Shown piece after piece: positions 34,307 through 43,418 of a DNA stretch of 64,000 nt (positions are counted from its first letter, which is position 1; each line of letters opens with the position of its first letter). The stretch covers positions 124,001 through 188,000 of the forward strand of contig NZ_BSSA01000003.1 of assembly GCF_030268885.1 (NCBI RefSeq), given 5' to 3'. The DNA is from Kitasatospora phosalacinea (GTDB lineage Bacteria; Actinomycetota; Actinomycetes; Streptomycetales; Streptomycetaceae). A program made the translations under genes and the position numbers. A model generated the notes under the pieces. That model was not told the DNA's origin. It did not search any database and saw nothing but the letters and a program-made list of their open reading frames with translations.

Positions 34307-35362
34307 TCAGTCCCCCTCGGGGGCCTCGCGGGTGGCCAGCAGGCGGCGCAGCGAGTAGAGCCGGGCCGGGTCGGCGTGGCCGTCGGCGACCCAGGCGTCC
34401 AGCGCGCAGTCCGGTTCGTCGTGCGAGCAGGCCCGCGGGCAGTCGACGGTGCCGGGCTCCAGGTCGGGGAAGGCGTGGATGACCCGGGACGGGTCGACGT
34501 GGGACAGGCCGAAGGAGCGGAAGCCGGGGGTGTCGATCACCCAGCCGGGGTCGAGCGCCTTCTTCGAGCCGGGCCTGGCGCCGGGCGGCGGCGGCAGCCG
34601 CAGGGCCAGCGCGGAGACGGTGGTGTGCCGTCCGCGGCCGGTGACCGCGTTGACCCGGCCGGTGCTGCGCTGCCGGTCCGGGACGAGCGCGTTGACCAGG
34701 GTGGTCTTGCCGACGCCGGAGTGCCCGATGAACACGGTGGTCCGCCCCCGCAGGTGCGCCCGGACGGCCTCGGCGCCGACCGTCTCCAGCTCGTCGGCCC
34801 GGGTCACCACGTAGTCGATGCCGAGCGCCGCGTACGACTCCAGCAGCTCGTCGGCCGGCGCCAGGTCCGACTTGGTGAGCACCAGCAGCGGTTCCATCCC
34901 GGCGTCGTACGCGGCCACCAGGCAGCGGTCGATCAGCCGCGGCCGCGGCTCGGGGTTGGCCAGCGCGGTGACGATGGCCATCTGCTGGGCGTTGGCGACC
35001 ACGATCCGCTCGTACGGGTCGTCGTCGTCCGCGGTGCGGCGCAGCACCGAGCTGCGCTCCTCGACCCGGACGATCCGGGCCAGGGTGTCCGGCTCGCCGG
35101 ACAGGTCGCCGACCACGCTGACGGTGTCGCCGACGACGACGCCCTTGCGGCCCAGTTCGCGGGCCTTCATGGCGACGACCTGGCGCTCGTCCTTCGTGCC
35201 GCCGTCGACCAGGCAGGTCATCCGGCCCCGGTCCACGGTGAGGATCATCGCCTCGGCGGCGTCCTCGTGCTTGGGCCGGATCCGGGTGCGGGGGCGGGAG
35301 CCCCGGCGGCCCGGGCGGCTGCGGATGTCGTCCTCGTCGGCGTTCTTGTCGTAGCGGCGCAT
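34307..35362 (-). CDS. rsgA: Ribosome small-subunit-dependent GTPase RsgA
   Basis: A 351-residue circularly permuted GTPase. An N-terminal OB-like domain (about 35-110) is followed by the G4 motif LTKSD, then G1 GHSGVGKTT, G2/G3 with the switch and DTPGF. The C-terminal zinc region has Cys, Cys, His and Cys in CPRACSHDEPDC. The G4-G1-G3 order is diagnostic. RsgA helps 30S subunit maturation and leaves in a GTP-dependent step. It follows aroA by 15 bases on the same strand and is probably co-transcribed, as in Rv3228-Rv3227 of M. tuberculosis. The first 35 residues are very basic. Confidence 0.95.
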   Translation of the reverse strand: MRRYDKNADEDDIRSRPGRRGSRPRTRIRPKHEDAAEAMILTVDRGRMTCLVDGGTKDERQVVAMKARELGRKGVVVGDTVSVVGDLSGEPDTLARIVRVEERSSVLRRTADDDDPYERIVVANAQQMAIVTALANPEPRPRLIDRCLVAAYDAGMEPLLVLTKSDLAPADELLESYAALGIDYVVTRADELETVGAEAVRAHLRGRTTVFIGHSGVGKTTLVNALVPDRQRSTGRVNAVTGRGRHTTVSALALRLPPPPGARPGSKKALDPGWVIDTPGFRSFGLSHVDPSRVIHAFPDLEPGTVDCPRACSHDEPDCALDAWVADGHADPARLYSLRRLLATREAPEGD

Positions 35363-35377
35363 GCTGCCCTTCCCCCG

Positions 35378-36697
35378 TCAGCCCTGGCCGAGGAGGTCGG
35401 CCCACATCTGCGGGAAGTCCGGCAGGGTCTTGGCCGTGGTCGCCACGTTCTCCACCAGCACGCCGTCGACGGCCAGGCCCAGGACGGCGGCGGCGGTGGC
35501 CAGCCGGTGGTCCTCGTAGGTGTGGAAGACGCCGCCGTGCAGCGGGCGGGGCCGGATCCGCAGGCCGTCCCCGGTCTCCGAGACGTCGCCGCCCAGGGCG
35601 TTGATCTCCCGGGCCAGCGCGGCCAGCCGGTCGGTCTCGTGCAGGCGCAGGTGCGCGATGCCGTACAGGTGCGACTCGGAGTCGGCCAGCGCCGCCACCG
35701 CGGCGATCACCGGGGTCAGCTCGCCGACGTCGTGCAGGTCGGCCTCGATCCCGTGGATCTTGCCGGTGCCGGTGAACTCCAGCCCCTCGTCGGTGAATTC
35801 GCAGGAACCGCCCATCGCGGTGTAGATCTCGCGCAGCTGGTCGCCCGGCTGGTACGTGTGCTTCGGCCAGTCCCGGACGGTCACCCGGCCGCCGGTGGCC
35901 AGCGCCGCCGCGAAGAACGGGGCCGCGTTCGACAGGTCCGGCTCGACCACCAGGTCGCGGCCGATCAGCGCGCCCGGGGTGACCCGCCAGACGTCCTTCT
36001 CGCCGCCGTCCTCCGGCGCGTCGACCTGGCCGCCCGCCTTGCGGATCATGTCCACGGTCATCCGGATGTGCGGCAGCGAGGGCACCGACCCGCCGGTGTT
36101 GCGGATCTCCACGCCGTGGTTGAACCGGGCGCCGGAGAGCAGCAGCGCCGAGATGAACTGCGAGGAGGACGAGGCGTCCACCTCCACCGCGCCGCCGTCC
36201 AGCCCGCCCGTGCCGTGCACGGTCAGCGGGAAGCCGCCGCGGCCGCCGTCCTCGATCCGGGCGCCCAGCGCACGCAGCGCGTCGATCACGCCGTGCTGCG
36301 GACGCTCGTGGCTGCGCGGGTCGCCGTCGAAGTGGACCGGGCCGTCGGCGAGGGTGGCCAGCGGCGGCAGGAAGCGCATCACCGTCCCCGCGTTGCCCAC
36401 GTCCACCCGGGCCGGGCCGAGCAGCCGCTCGGCCGGGATGACCCGCCACGCCTCGCCGCCGCCGGTGCCGCCGGACGCCGCGTTCACCGTCTCCTCGACC
36501 GTCACGCCCAGGGCCCGCAGGCCGTCCGCCATCAGCTGCGAGTCGCGGCTGCGCAGCGGGCGGCGCACCCAGCCCGGGCCGTCCGCGAGGGCGGCCAGCA
36601 CCAGCGCGCGGTTGGTCGCGGACTTCGAGCCGGGGATGGTCACGGTCGCGTCCACGGCGGCGGTGGCGACGGGAGCGGGCCACAGGGAGTCGGTCAT
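35378..36697 (-). CDS. aroA: 3-phosphoshikimate 1-carboxyvinyltransferase (EPSP synthase)
   Basis: A 439-residue AroA, sixth step of the shikimate pathway. Conserved blocks include PGSKSATNRALVLAALA at the N-terminus (Lys and Ser binding shikimate-3-phosphate), NAGTVMRFL, SSSSQFISALLLSG, and the C-terminal SETGDGLRI with LHETDRLAAL and EDHRLATAAAV. Length is normal. Actinobacterial AroA stands next to rsgA, as here. It starts at ATG 36695-36697, divergent from nothing: the M50 gene upstream is on the same strand with 28 bases between. Confidence 0.96.
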   Translation of the reverse strand: MTDSLWPAPVATAAVDATVTIPGSKSATNRALVLAALADGPGWVRRPLRSRDSQLMADGLRALGVTVEETVNAASGGTGGGEAWRVIPAERLLGPARVDVGNAGTVMRFLPPLATLADGPVHFDGDPRSHERPQHGVIDALRALGARIEDGGRGGFPLTVHGTGGLDGGAVEVDASSSSQFISALLLSGARFNHGVEIRNTGGSVPSLPHIRMTVDMIRKAGGQVDAPEDGGEKDVWRVTPGALIGRDLVVEPDLSNAAPFFAAALATGGRVTVRDWPKHTYQPGDQLREIYTAMGGSCEFTDEGLEFTGTGKIHGIEADLHDVGELTPVIAAVAALADSESHLYGIAHLRLHETDRLAALAREINALGGDVSETGDGLRIRPRPLHGGVFHTYEDHRLATAAAVLGLAVDGVLVENVATTAKTLPDFPQMWADLLGQG

Positions 36698-36725
36698 GGC
36701 GCCAAGTCTATGAGGCGCGGCGCCG

Positions 36726-37430
36726 CTACCGGGGCAGCAGCCAGGCCGCCCCGAGCCCCAGGCAGGCCAGCGCCACCGCCAGGAACGCCAGCACCCACAG
36801 CGCCCCCGGCACGCCCGTCAGCCGCGCCAGCTGGTCGGCGTCCGAGCCGGGCGCGCCGCCGCGCCGCCGGGTCACCCACAGCTCCAGCATCGGGCGGACC
36901 CCCGCCAGCAGCAGGAACCACACCCCCAGGTAGGCGAACGCCCCCTGCCATTCGGCCGTGCCGTACCGGGACACCGCGACGAACGCCCCGCCGGTCACCA
37001 GCACCGCCGCCACCCCGAACAGGTTGCGCAGCGTCAGCAGCATCGCCGCCAGCAGCGCGGTGCCGATCCACAGCAGCGCGGTGGTCCGGCCCGCCGCGAG
37101 CAGCGCCGCCCCGCCCAGGCCCAGCAGCGAGGGCGCCGGGTACCCGGCCGCGGCGGTCAGCACCATGCCCGGACCGGTCGGCCGCCCGGAGGAGACGGTC
37201 AGCCCCGAGGTGTCCGAGTGCAGCCGGATGCCCGACAGCCGCCGCCTGGTCAGCAGCGCGGTCAGCCCGTGCCCGCCCTCGTGCGCGATCGTCACCACCG
37301 TGCGGCTCCACGCCCACACCGGGCGCACCGCCACCGCCAGCAGCGCCACCGCCGCCGTGCCCCACACCAGCCAGTGCGGGGGGTCCGGCTGCACGGCCGT
37401 CGCCCGCTCCCACAGCCCCACGAAGTCCAT
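36726..37430 (-). CDS. M50-type membrane metalloprotease-like protein
   Basis: A 234-residue membrane protein with five or six helices. The zinc motif HEGGH lies in the second helix (TIAHEGGHGLTALL, about residues 48-52), the placement seen in M50 site-2 protease relatives. The ATG at 37428-37430 starts a MDFVGLWERA helix; earlier starts in frame lack support. A third zinc ligand Asp/Asn later in the chain is not certain. Such M50B-like proteins next to aroA are widespread in streptomycetes with unknown target. Confidence 0.7.
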   Translation of the reverse strand: MDFVGLWERATAVQPDPPHWLVWGTAAVALLAVAVRPVWAWSRTVVTIAHEGGHGLTALLTRRRLSGIRLHSDTSGLTVSSGRPTGPGMVLTAAAGYPAPSLLGLGGAALLAAGRTTALLWIGTALLAAMLLTLRNLFGVAAVLVTGGAFVAVSRYGTAEWQGAFAYLGVWFLLLAGVRPMLELWVTRRRGGAPGSDADQLARLTGVPGALWVLAFLAVALACLGLGAAWLLPR

Positions 37431-37548
37431 CGCCGCCGACCTCCGCTCGCCGTCGCCTCCCCTGCCCGGGGCGGGCAGCCTCCCACGGAAGGACGGGCCC
37501 GCGGTAGCCGCTGGTTCTGCTCCGCCGCGCTCTGGCAAGCTGGGCGCC

Positions 37549-38286
37549 ATGTGCGGACGCTTCGCCTCCTCCACCGACCCCGCCGAACTGGTCCGCCTCT
37601 TCGGCGTCCGGCAGTGGGACCCGGCCGAGACGATCGCCCCCAGCTGGAACGTCGCCCCCACCGCGCGGACCTACGCCGTCCTCGACCGCGCCCCGCGGGG
37701 GCAGCGCCGCCCCGTGCGCCAACTGCACGTCCTGCGCTGGGGACTGGTGCCCGGCTGGGCGAGCAGCCCCGACACCGCGGTCAAGATGATCAACGCCCGG
37801 GCGGAGACCGTCCACGAGAAGCCCGCCTACCGCCAGGCCTACGCCTCCCGGCGCTGCCTGATACCCGTCGACGGCTACTACGAGTGGCAGACCGCCCCCA
37901 CCGACGACCTCTCCCGCCCGCCGCGCCGCCCCTACTTCGTGCACCGCGCCGACGGCGCTCCGCTCGCCCTCGCCGGGCTGTACGAGTTCTGGCGCGACCG
38001 CGGGCTCCCCGGCGACCACCCCGACGCCTGGCTGGTCACCTGCACCGTCGTCACCACCGCCGCCGAACCGCTGCTGGCCCCCGTCCACGAGCGGATGCCG
38101 CTCTACCTGGGCCCCGACCGCTGGGACGCCTGGCTCGACCCGCACGCCGAGACCGCCGACCTCACCCCGCCCCCGCCCGGCGACCTGCGCATCCACGCCG
38201 TCCCCGACGAGGTCGGCAGCATCCGCAACAACCACCCGGGCCTGACCCGCCCGCTCACCGAGGACGACCTCACCACGCTGTTCTGA
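37549..38286 (+). CDS. SRAP/HMCES-family abasic-site processing protein (YedK)
   Basis: A 245-residue SOS-response-associated peptidase domain protein. The catalytic Cys is residue 2 (MCGRFASS), exposed after removal of Met. Other conserved points are NVAPT, LRWGLVPGW, NARAETV, CLIPVDGYYEW (Glu) and the His in PVHERMP. The family crosslinks to abasic sites in single-stranded DNA and shields them. M. tuberculosis has its homologue Rv3226c next to aroA. It is divergent from the M50 gene. Confidence 0.92.
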   Translation: MCGRFASSTDPAELVRLFGVRQWDPAETIAPSWNVAPTARTYAVLDRAPRGQRRPVRQLHVLRWGLVPGWASSPDTAVKMINARAETVHEKPAYRQAYASRRCLIPVDGYYEWQTAPTDDLSRPPRRPYFVHRADGAPLALAGLYEFWRDRGLPGDHPDAWLVTCTVVTTAAEPLLAPVHERMPLYLGPDRWDAWLDPHAETADLTPPPPGDLRIHAVPDEVGSIRNNHPGLTRPLTEDDLTTLF

Positions 38287-38336
38287 GACCGGGCGGGGAG
38301 CCGGGGCGGGGCCTGGTCCTCTATACGCTCGGCGCC

Positions 38337-38972
38337 ATGCAGCGGATCGTCGACACCCCCGCCGGGGACGCCCGGCTCCACCACTTCCGGGCCGCCCGTC
38401 CCCGGGCGCTCCTGCTCCTCGGGCACGGCGCGGGCGGCGGCGTCGAGGCGCCGGACCTGCAGGCGCTCGCGGCGGCGCTCCCGGCGGCCGGGGTCAGCGT
38501 GGTGCTGGCCGAGCAGCCCTGGCGGGTGGCCGGGCGCAGGCTCGCCCCCGCCCCGGCCGCGCTCGACGCCGGGTGGCCCGCGCAGTTCGCCGCCGCTGCC
38601 GAGGAGGGCCTGCCGGTGTACGCGGGCGGGCGCAGCGCTGGCGCCCGGGTCGCCTGCCGGACCTCCGCGGCCCTCGGCGCGGCGGGCGTCCTCGCGCTGG
38701 CCTTCCCGCTGCACCCGCCGGGCAGGCCGGAGAAGGCCCGGTCCGCCGAACTGCTCGACACCGGCCTGCCCACGCTGGTGGTCCAGGGCGGGGCCGACAC
38801 CTTCGGCACCCCGGCCGAGTTCCCCGCCCTCCCCGCCACCCACCGCCTGGTGGAGGTCCCGCACGCCTCGCACGGCTTCAAGGTCCCCAAGCGGGCCCCG
38901 CTGACCCAGGAGGCCGCCCTGGACCTGGTGGTCGCCGCGGTCACCGACTGGATCGTGCGGCCGGGCGGGTGA
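38337..38972 (+). CDS. Alpha/beta hydrolase (KANL3/Tex30 type)
   Basis: A 211-residue alpha/beta hydrolase. The oxyanion strand LLLLGHGAGGG opens the fold, the nucleophile elbow GGRSAGARV (Ser near residue 100) follows, and Asp in VVQGGADTFG and His in VPHASHGFK complete the triad. Dienelactone-hydrolase-like proteins with a GxSxG elbow as short as this fall in the KANL3/Tex30 group. It follows the SRAP gene by 50 bases. Substrate unknown. Confidence 0.8.
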   Translation: MQRIVDTPAGDARLHHFRAARPRALLLLGHGAGGGVEAPDLQALAAALPAAGVSVVLAEQPWRVAGRRLAPAPAALDAGWPAQFAAAAEEGLPVYAGGRSAGARVACRTSAALGAAGVLALAFPLHPPGRPEKARSAELLDTGLPTLVVQGGADTFGTPAEFPALPATHRLVEVPHASHGFKVPKRAPLTQEAALDLVVAAVTDWIVRPGG

Positions 38973-38996
38973 GTTGCGCCTCGTGGCCGGAGCCGG

Positions 38997-39022
38997 GGAA
39001 TGTCCGGGCGGCGGGCGGGGTT
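38997..39022 (+). promoter_or_regulatory. SigR-dependent promoter of sigR
   Basis: GGAAT at 38997-39001, then 18 bases, then GTT at 39020-39022, an exact SigR promoter. It predicts a transcript start near 39029 that includes an ATG at 39066. This corresponds to the autoregulated sigRp2 known in S. coelicolor. TATCCT at 39175-39180 may be the -10 of a second, housekeeping promoter. Confidence 0.85.
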
Positions 39023-39227
39023 GCACGAGTCGTCAGAACATGCCCCCGGTGGAAAGGCAGCGTCCATGGGTTCGATCGCGTGCCGCGAGCGGCCGGAAGA
39101 GCGGGCTGCGCAGTCTGCGCTCCTGCCGGACTGGTCGGAGTGGGTTGTCGCGGGCGAGAAGCCGGTCAGCCCGATATCCTCGCTTGCGGGTCGGCCCGAG
39201 GTGGGCCGTGTGCGGGTTTCCGAGGAG

Positions 39228-39974
39228 GTGGGTCCGGTCGTCGGGACGGATGACGCGGCCGTGTCGGGCGCTGCCGGCGCCGACCAGGGCCGTCCGGAGG
39301 GCGAACAGCTCACCGGCGACGAACTGGCCGAGGCGATCGGTGAGGACACCTTCCGGGTGTCCGAGAACGAGAGCGAGGAGGCCAGGCGCGAGCGCTTCGA
39401 GCGCGACGCGCTCGGCTACCTGGACCCGATGTACTCGGCGGCGTTGCGGATGACCCGCAACCCGGCCGACGCGGAGGACCTGCTCCAGGAGGCGTTCGCC
39501 AAGGCGTACGCGTCGTTCCACCAGTTCCGCGAGGGAACCAACCTCAAGGCCTGGCTGTACCGCATCCTCACCAACACGTTCATCAACTCGTACCGCAAGA
39601 AGCAGCGCGAACCCCAGCGCACCGCGGCCGAGGAGATCGAGGACTGGCAGCTGGCGCGTGCCGAGTCGCACATGTCGACCGGCCTGCGGTCGGCCGAGGC
39701 GCAGGCGCTCGACCACCTGCCGGACAGCGACGTGAAGGACGCGCTGCAGGCGATCCCGGAGGAGTTCCGGATCGCGGTGTACCTCGCGGACGTCGAGGGC
39801 TTTGCGTACAAGGAGATCGCGGACATCATGGGTACACCCATCGGTACGGTGATGTCCCGACTGCACCGTGGTCGCCGTCAGTTGCGCGGCATGCTGGAGG
39901 ACTACGCCCGCGAGCGGGGGCTGGTCCCGGCCGGTACCGGTGCAGGGCAGGAAGCGAAGGGCGCGGGCTCATGA
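39228..39974 (+). CDS. sigR: Thiol-stress ECF sigma factor SigR
   Basis: A group-4 sigma factor, 248 residues from the GTG chosen here. Region 2 contains [31 protein letters not shown], given here only by its ends, and region 4 contains [37 protein letters not shown]. Identity as SigR is fixed by the RsrA gene overlapping its stop (ATGA) and its own SigR promoter. The GTG at 39228 abuts a GAGGAG run, an odd spacing; a GTG at 39261 is another choice. An in-frame ATG at 39066 adds 54 residues, close to the 55-residue extension of the unstable sigma-R' isoform known in S. coelicolor. Released from RsrA by disulfide stress. Confidence 0.93.
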   Translation: MGPVVGTDDAAVSGAAGADQGRPEGEQLTGDELAEAIGEDTFRVSENESEEARRERFERDALGYLDPMYSAALRMTRNPADAEDLLQEAFAKAYASFHQFREGTNLKAWLYRILTNTFINSYRKKQREPQRTAAEEIEDWQLARAESHMSTGLRSAEAQALDHLPDSDVKDALQAIPEEFRIAVYLADVEGFAYKEIADIMGTPIGTVMSRLHRGRRQLRGMLEDYARERGLVPAGTGAGQEAKGAGS

Positions 39975-40333
39975 GCTGCGGAGATCCGCACGAGACCGAG
40001 TGCGGTGAGGTGCTCGACCACCTCTACGAATTCCTCGACAACGAGATGGCCGAGGGCGACTGCGCCAAGCTGCGGGTGCACTTCGACGAGTGCTCGCCGT
40101 GCTTGGAGAAGTACGGCCTGGAGCAGGCGATCAAGGCGCTGATCAAGCGTTCCTGCGGCTGCGACGACACGCCGACCGACCTGCGGGCGAAGGTGCTGGC
40201 CCGGATCGACTCGATCCGCACCCAGCGCTCGGGGGAGGTGGACACCTCGGTGATCGAGGTGTCCGCGGTGAGCGTGGAGGTGACGGTCGAGGGGGCGGCC
40301 GAGCACGGCTCGGCGGTCGCGACCGCCGAGTAG
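39971..40333 (+). CDS. rsrA: Anti-sigma factor RsrA (zinc-associated, redox)
   Basis: A 120-residue ZAS-family anti-sigma factor. The zinc motif H-x3-C-x2-C appears as HFDECSPC (about residues 37-44), with an upstream Cys at position 11 ([18 protein letters not shown]). Two more Cys follow in RSCGCDD. Under oxidation, Cys of the motif and the N-terminal Cys form a disulfide, zinc leaves, and SigR is released. The C-terminal 30 residues are a Val/Glu-rich tail. It is translationally coupled to sigR. Confidence 0.95.
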   Translation: MSCGDPHETECGEVLDHLYEFLDNEMAEGDCAKLRVHFDECSPCLEKYGLEQAIKALIKRSCGCDDTPTDLRAKVLARIDSIRTQRSGEVDTSVIEVSAVSVEVTVEGAAEHGSAVATAE

Positions 40334-40519
40334 CGCTCACTCGATCGGGTGAGCTGCCGCTGCTCCGGCTGCGGTGATGCGCGATCGTGCGCCGCGTCCG
40401 TCCGGGCGGGCCCTATTCTCTGACGAGTCCTCACGTCGGAGGGCCCGGGACGGGCGGGGGAGGCCGAGATCGCCAGCGAGAGCGAACGCGAGCGCCGCGC
40501 CGTCCTGCCGGGGCGGGCC

Positions 40520-41914
40520 GTGGGCTACCTGGCCGCCGTGCTGGTGGCCGCGTTCGCGGTGCTGCTGCCGCTGGCCGTGACCGGACCGCGGTGGGACTGG
40601 CCGCGGATCGGGCTGCTGGCCCTGCTGCACATGTGCCTGGAGTCGCTGGCCCAGGGCGCCCGCACCCCGTGCGCCCGGTTCTGGCGCCGACTGCGCGGCC
40701 GCGGCGTCGACGAGGGCGCGGCCGACCCGCGGGGGAGCGGCTTCTTCCCGGTGCTGTTCGCGGGCGTGCTGATGCTGCCGCCCGCCGCGGCGGCGCTGGT
40801 CGCGCTGCCGGGGGCGCTGCTCGGGCCCGCCGCGCACCCCCGCGGGCTGCGCCGGGTGTGGAACGGCGCCCAGCTGGCGCTGGCTGCGGCCGCCGCCGCG
40901 GAGGTGTTCCGGCTGCTGGGCGGGGTCCGACTGCTGCTCGGCACCCGCTTCCCCGGGGCGGCGCTCGGCGCGCTGGTGGCGATCCTGACGTTCTGCCTGG
41001 TCAACGGCGCCCTGGTGGCCGGGATGGTCCGGCTGAGCTGCGGCACGGCGGGCCCGGGCGTGCTGCACGGGCTGCGCCGGGCCGCGCCCGCGGCGCTGCT
41101 GCACGGCGCGGGCGGGCTGATGATCGCGGTGCTGTGGCAGGGCCCGTACGGGGCGTTCGCCGCGGTGCTCGGGCTGCTGCCGCTGACCATCACCGCCTGG
41201 CTGTCCGCGCAGGGCCACCGCGAGCGGGCCGCGCACCGGGCCACCGTGCAGGCGCTGGTGCAGGCGGTGGAGATCAAGGACGCGTACACCCGCGGCCACA
41301 GCGAACGGGTCGGCCGGGCCTCGGTGCTGATCGCCCGCCAGCTCGGCCTGGCCGAGGACCGGGTGCGCACCCTGCACTTCGCCGGGACGCTGCACGACGT
41401 CGGCAAGCTCGCCGTGGCCACCGAACTGCTGCGCCGCAACGGGCCGTTGACCGACGCGGAGCGGCGCGCGGTGGAGGTCCACCCGGTGTTCGGGCACGAG
41501 CTGGTGCGGCAGCTGGACTTCCTCGGCGAGGGCCGGGACGGCATCCTGCACCACCACGAGCGGATGGACGGCCGCGGCTACCCGTACGGGCTGGCGGGGG
41601 AGCGGATCCCCGAGTTCGCCCGGATCATCTCGGTCGCCGACGCCTTCGACTCGATGACCTCGACCCGGTCCTACCGGCGCGGCCGGCCCGTCCCGGAGGC
41701 GGTGGCCGAGCTGGAGCGGTGCGCGGGCAGCCAGTTCGACCCGGTGATGGTCACGGCGCTGGTCGAGGCCGTCGCCGAGCACGGCTGGCAGCCCGAGCCG
41801 CCGCCGCCCGGCGGCTGGGACGGCGAGGTGCCCGACATCCCGCTGGGCGTGCCCGAACCGGCCCGGCTGCCGCAGCAGTCCGGCACCGGTCTGCCGACCG
41901 GGGGAGCGGCGTGA
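40520..41914 (+). CDS. Membrane-bound HD-GYP domain protein
   Basis: A 464-residue protein with an N-terminal region of about six membrane helices (residues 1-230) and a C-terminal HD-GYP domain. The motifs are intact: HSERVGRAS, LHDVGK near 291-296, and HHERMDGRGYP with the GYP extension, then SVADAFDSMTS. HD-GYP enzymes hydrolyse cyclic di-nucleotides. The first ATG/GTG/TTG in frame is the GTG at 40520, but a strong GGGGGAGG site sits 6 bases before an in-frame ATC at 40469, which would add 17 residues. TATTCT at 40414-40419 may be the -10. Coupled by GTGA to the next gene. Confidence 0.82.
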   Translation: MGYLAAVLVAAFAVLLPLAVTGPRWDWPRIGLLALLHMCLESLAQGARTPCARFWRRLRGRGVDEGAADPRGSGFFPVLFAGVLMLPPAAAALVALPGALLGPAAHPRGLRRVWNGAQLALAAAAAAEVFRLLGGVRLLLGTRFPGAALGALVAILTFCLVNGALVAGMVRLSCGTAGPGVLHGLRRAAPAALLHGAGGLMIAVLWQGPYGAFAAVLGLLPLTITAWLSAQGHRERAAHRATVQALVQAVEIKDAYTRGHSERVGRASVLIARQLGLAEDRVRTLHFAGTLHDVGKLAVATELLRRNGPLTDAERRAVEVHPVFGHELVRQLDFLGEGRDGILHHHERMDGRGYPYGLAGERIPEFARIISVADAFDSMTSTRSYRRGRPVPEAVAELERCAGSQFDPVMVTALVEAVAEHGWQPEPPPPGGWDGEVPDIPLGVPEPARLPQQSGTGLPTGGAA

Positions 41915-43311
41915 TCACCCGCCGCCGCCCCGTCCCGGCCGACCTGCTGCTGGGCGCGGCCGTCGCGCTCGGCGCCGCGGGCCTGCTGCACGCCCTGCTC
42001 GACGGCGTCGCCCAGCGGGGCGTGGCGCTGGCCTTCGCCGGGCTGGTCGCGCTCGGCCAGTGCGCCGGACCCGCGCTGCCCGGCGACCGCGAACCCGCGC
42101 CGGTCGCCACCGCCGTCGCGCTGGCGTACGCGCTGCTCGGGCCGCTGCACGGGCTGCCCACCACGCACGGGGCGCTGCAGGTGGTGGCCGTCGCCGCGGG
42201 CGGCACGCTGGTCGGCCTGGCGGTGCAGCGCGCCGGGCAGGCGGCGCTGGCCGCGGCCCGCCGCCGCCCGCGCCGCCCGCGGCCCGGGGCGCCCCGTCCG
42301 GCCGGGCGGCCGTGGGCGCGGACCGTTTCGACCGGGGCGGCCGGGCAGCCCTTCGACGCGGCGGCCCGACGGCTGGTGACCGTCGGCTTCGCCGCGCTGC
42401 TGTTCCAGCCGCTGTACGACGCGGGCGTCACCGACCGGCTGCCCGGCCCCGCGTACGGGGGACTGCTGGCGGGGGTGGCGGCGCTGGCGGCACTGGCCGA
42501 CGCGGTGCTGGCGGCCACCCAGCAGTGCACCCGGACCGGGCTGCGGTACGCCGCCGCGCTGGACGACCAGCTGCACGCGCTGCTCGGCATCGGTTCGGCG
42601 CAGGTCGCCACCGGGCTGCTGCTGAGCCTGCTCGCCGGGGAGGCCGGGCTGTGGGCGCTGCCGGTGTTCTGCCTGCCGCTGCTGCTGGCGCAGGCCTCGT
42701 TCCGGCGGGCGGTCGCGGTCCGGGCCACCACCGGGCAGACCATCGAGACGCTGGCCAGGGCCACCGAGATCGCCGGGTACACCACCCCCGGGCACGCCCG
42801 CCGGGTCGCCGACACGGCGTGCGCGCTGGGGCGCGAACTCGGGCTCGGCAGCCGGGAACTGACGCTGCTGGAGTACGCCGCGCTGATGCACGACATCGGG
42901 CAGCTGTCGCTGGTCGAACCGGTGCCGGGCGGGGCGACGGCGCTGCTGCCGGACGCCGAGCAGCAGCGGATCGCCCGGCTGGGCAGCGAGGTGATCCAGC
43001 GCACCGGGGTGCCCCGGCAGGTGTGGCAGCAGGTCGCCCGGCTGGCCGACCCGTGCCGCCTCGCCGACGGCCGCCACGACCCGACGCTGCCGCTGGCCTC
43101 CCGGATCATCCGGGTCGCCAACGCCCACGACGACCTGCGCACCGCCGCCGCCGACCGCCCCCGGGCGGGCGCCCTGGACCCGCTGGAGCACCTGCGGCTG
43201 GACGCCGGGCACGGCTACGACCCGGTGGTGCTGGACGCGCTGGCCCGGCTCGGCCGCCGCGGGCACCGGGCGGCCCGCGGTCCGGCGGGCCACTGCCGCC
43301 CGGCGGCCTGA
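41911..43311 (+). CDS. Membrane protein with a degenerate HD domain
   Basis: A 466-residue partner of the preceding gene, starting within its stop (GTGA). Six or more N-terminal helices lead to an HD-type domain (about 270-450). The metal motif reads MHDIGQ, with Gln in place of Lys, and no GYP block follows; the domain is shorter in the region where the partner has HHERMDGRGYP. It looks like a degenerate paralogue of the first protein, perhaps a regulator or a binding partner rather than an active phosphodiesterase. Confidence 0.7.
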   Translation: MITRRRPVPADLLLGAAVALGAAGLLHALLDGVAQRGVALAFAGLVALGQCAGPALPGDREPAPVATAVALAYALLGPLHGLPTTHGALQVVAVAAGGTLVGLAVQRAGQAALAAARRRPRRPRPGAPRPAGRPWARTVSTGAAGQPFDAAARRLVTVGFAALLFQPLYDAGVTDRLPGPAYGGLLAGVAALAALADAVLAATQQCTRTGLRYAAALDDQLHALLGIGSAQVATGLLLSLLAGEAGLWALPVFCLPLLLAQASFRRAVAVRATTGQTIETLARATEIAGYTTPGHARRVADTACALGRELGLGSRELTLLEYAALMHDIGQLSLVEPVPGGATALLPDAEQQRIARLGSEVIQRTGVPRQVWQQVARLADPCRLADGRHDPTLPLASRIIRVANAHDDLRTAAADRPRAGALDPLEHLRLDAGHGYDPVVLDALARLGRRGHRAARGPAGHCRPAA

Positions 43312-43418
43312 ATGGCCGCGCGGGGCGCGCGGCCGGGGGCGGGCGTGGTTGGATGCGGTCGTGGCGGGAAGACCCGGAGGCGGGGCGACCCGGTGACGAC
43401 CGACGGCAAGGGACCAAC

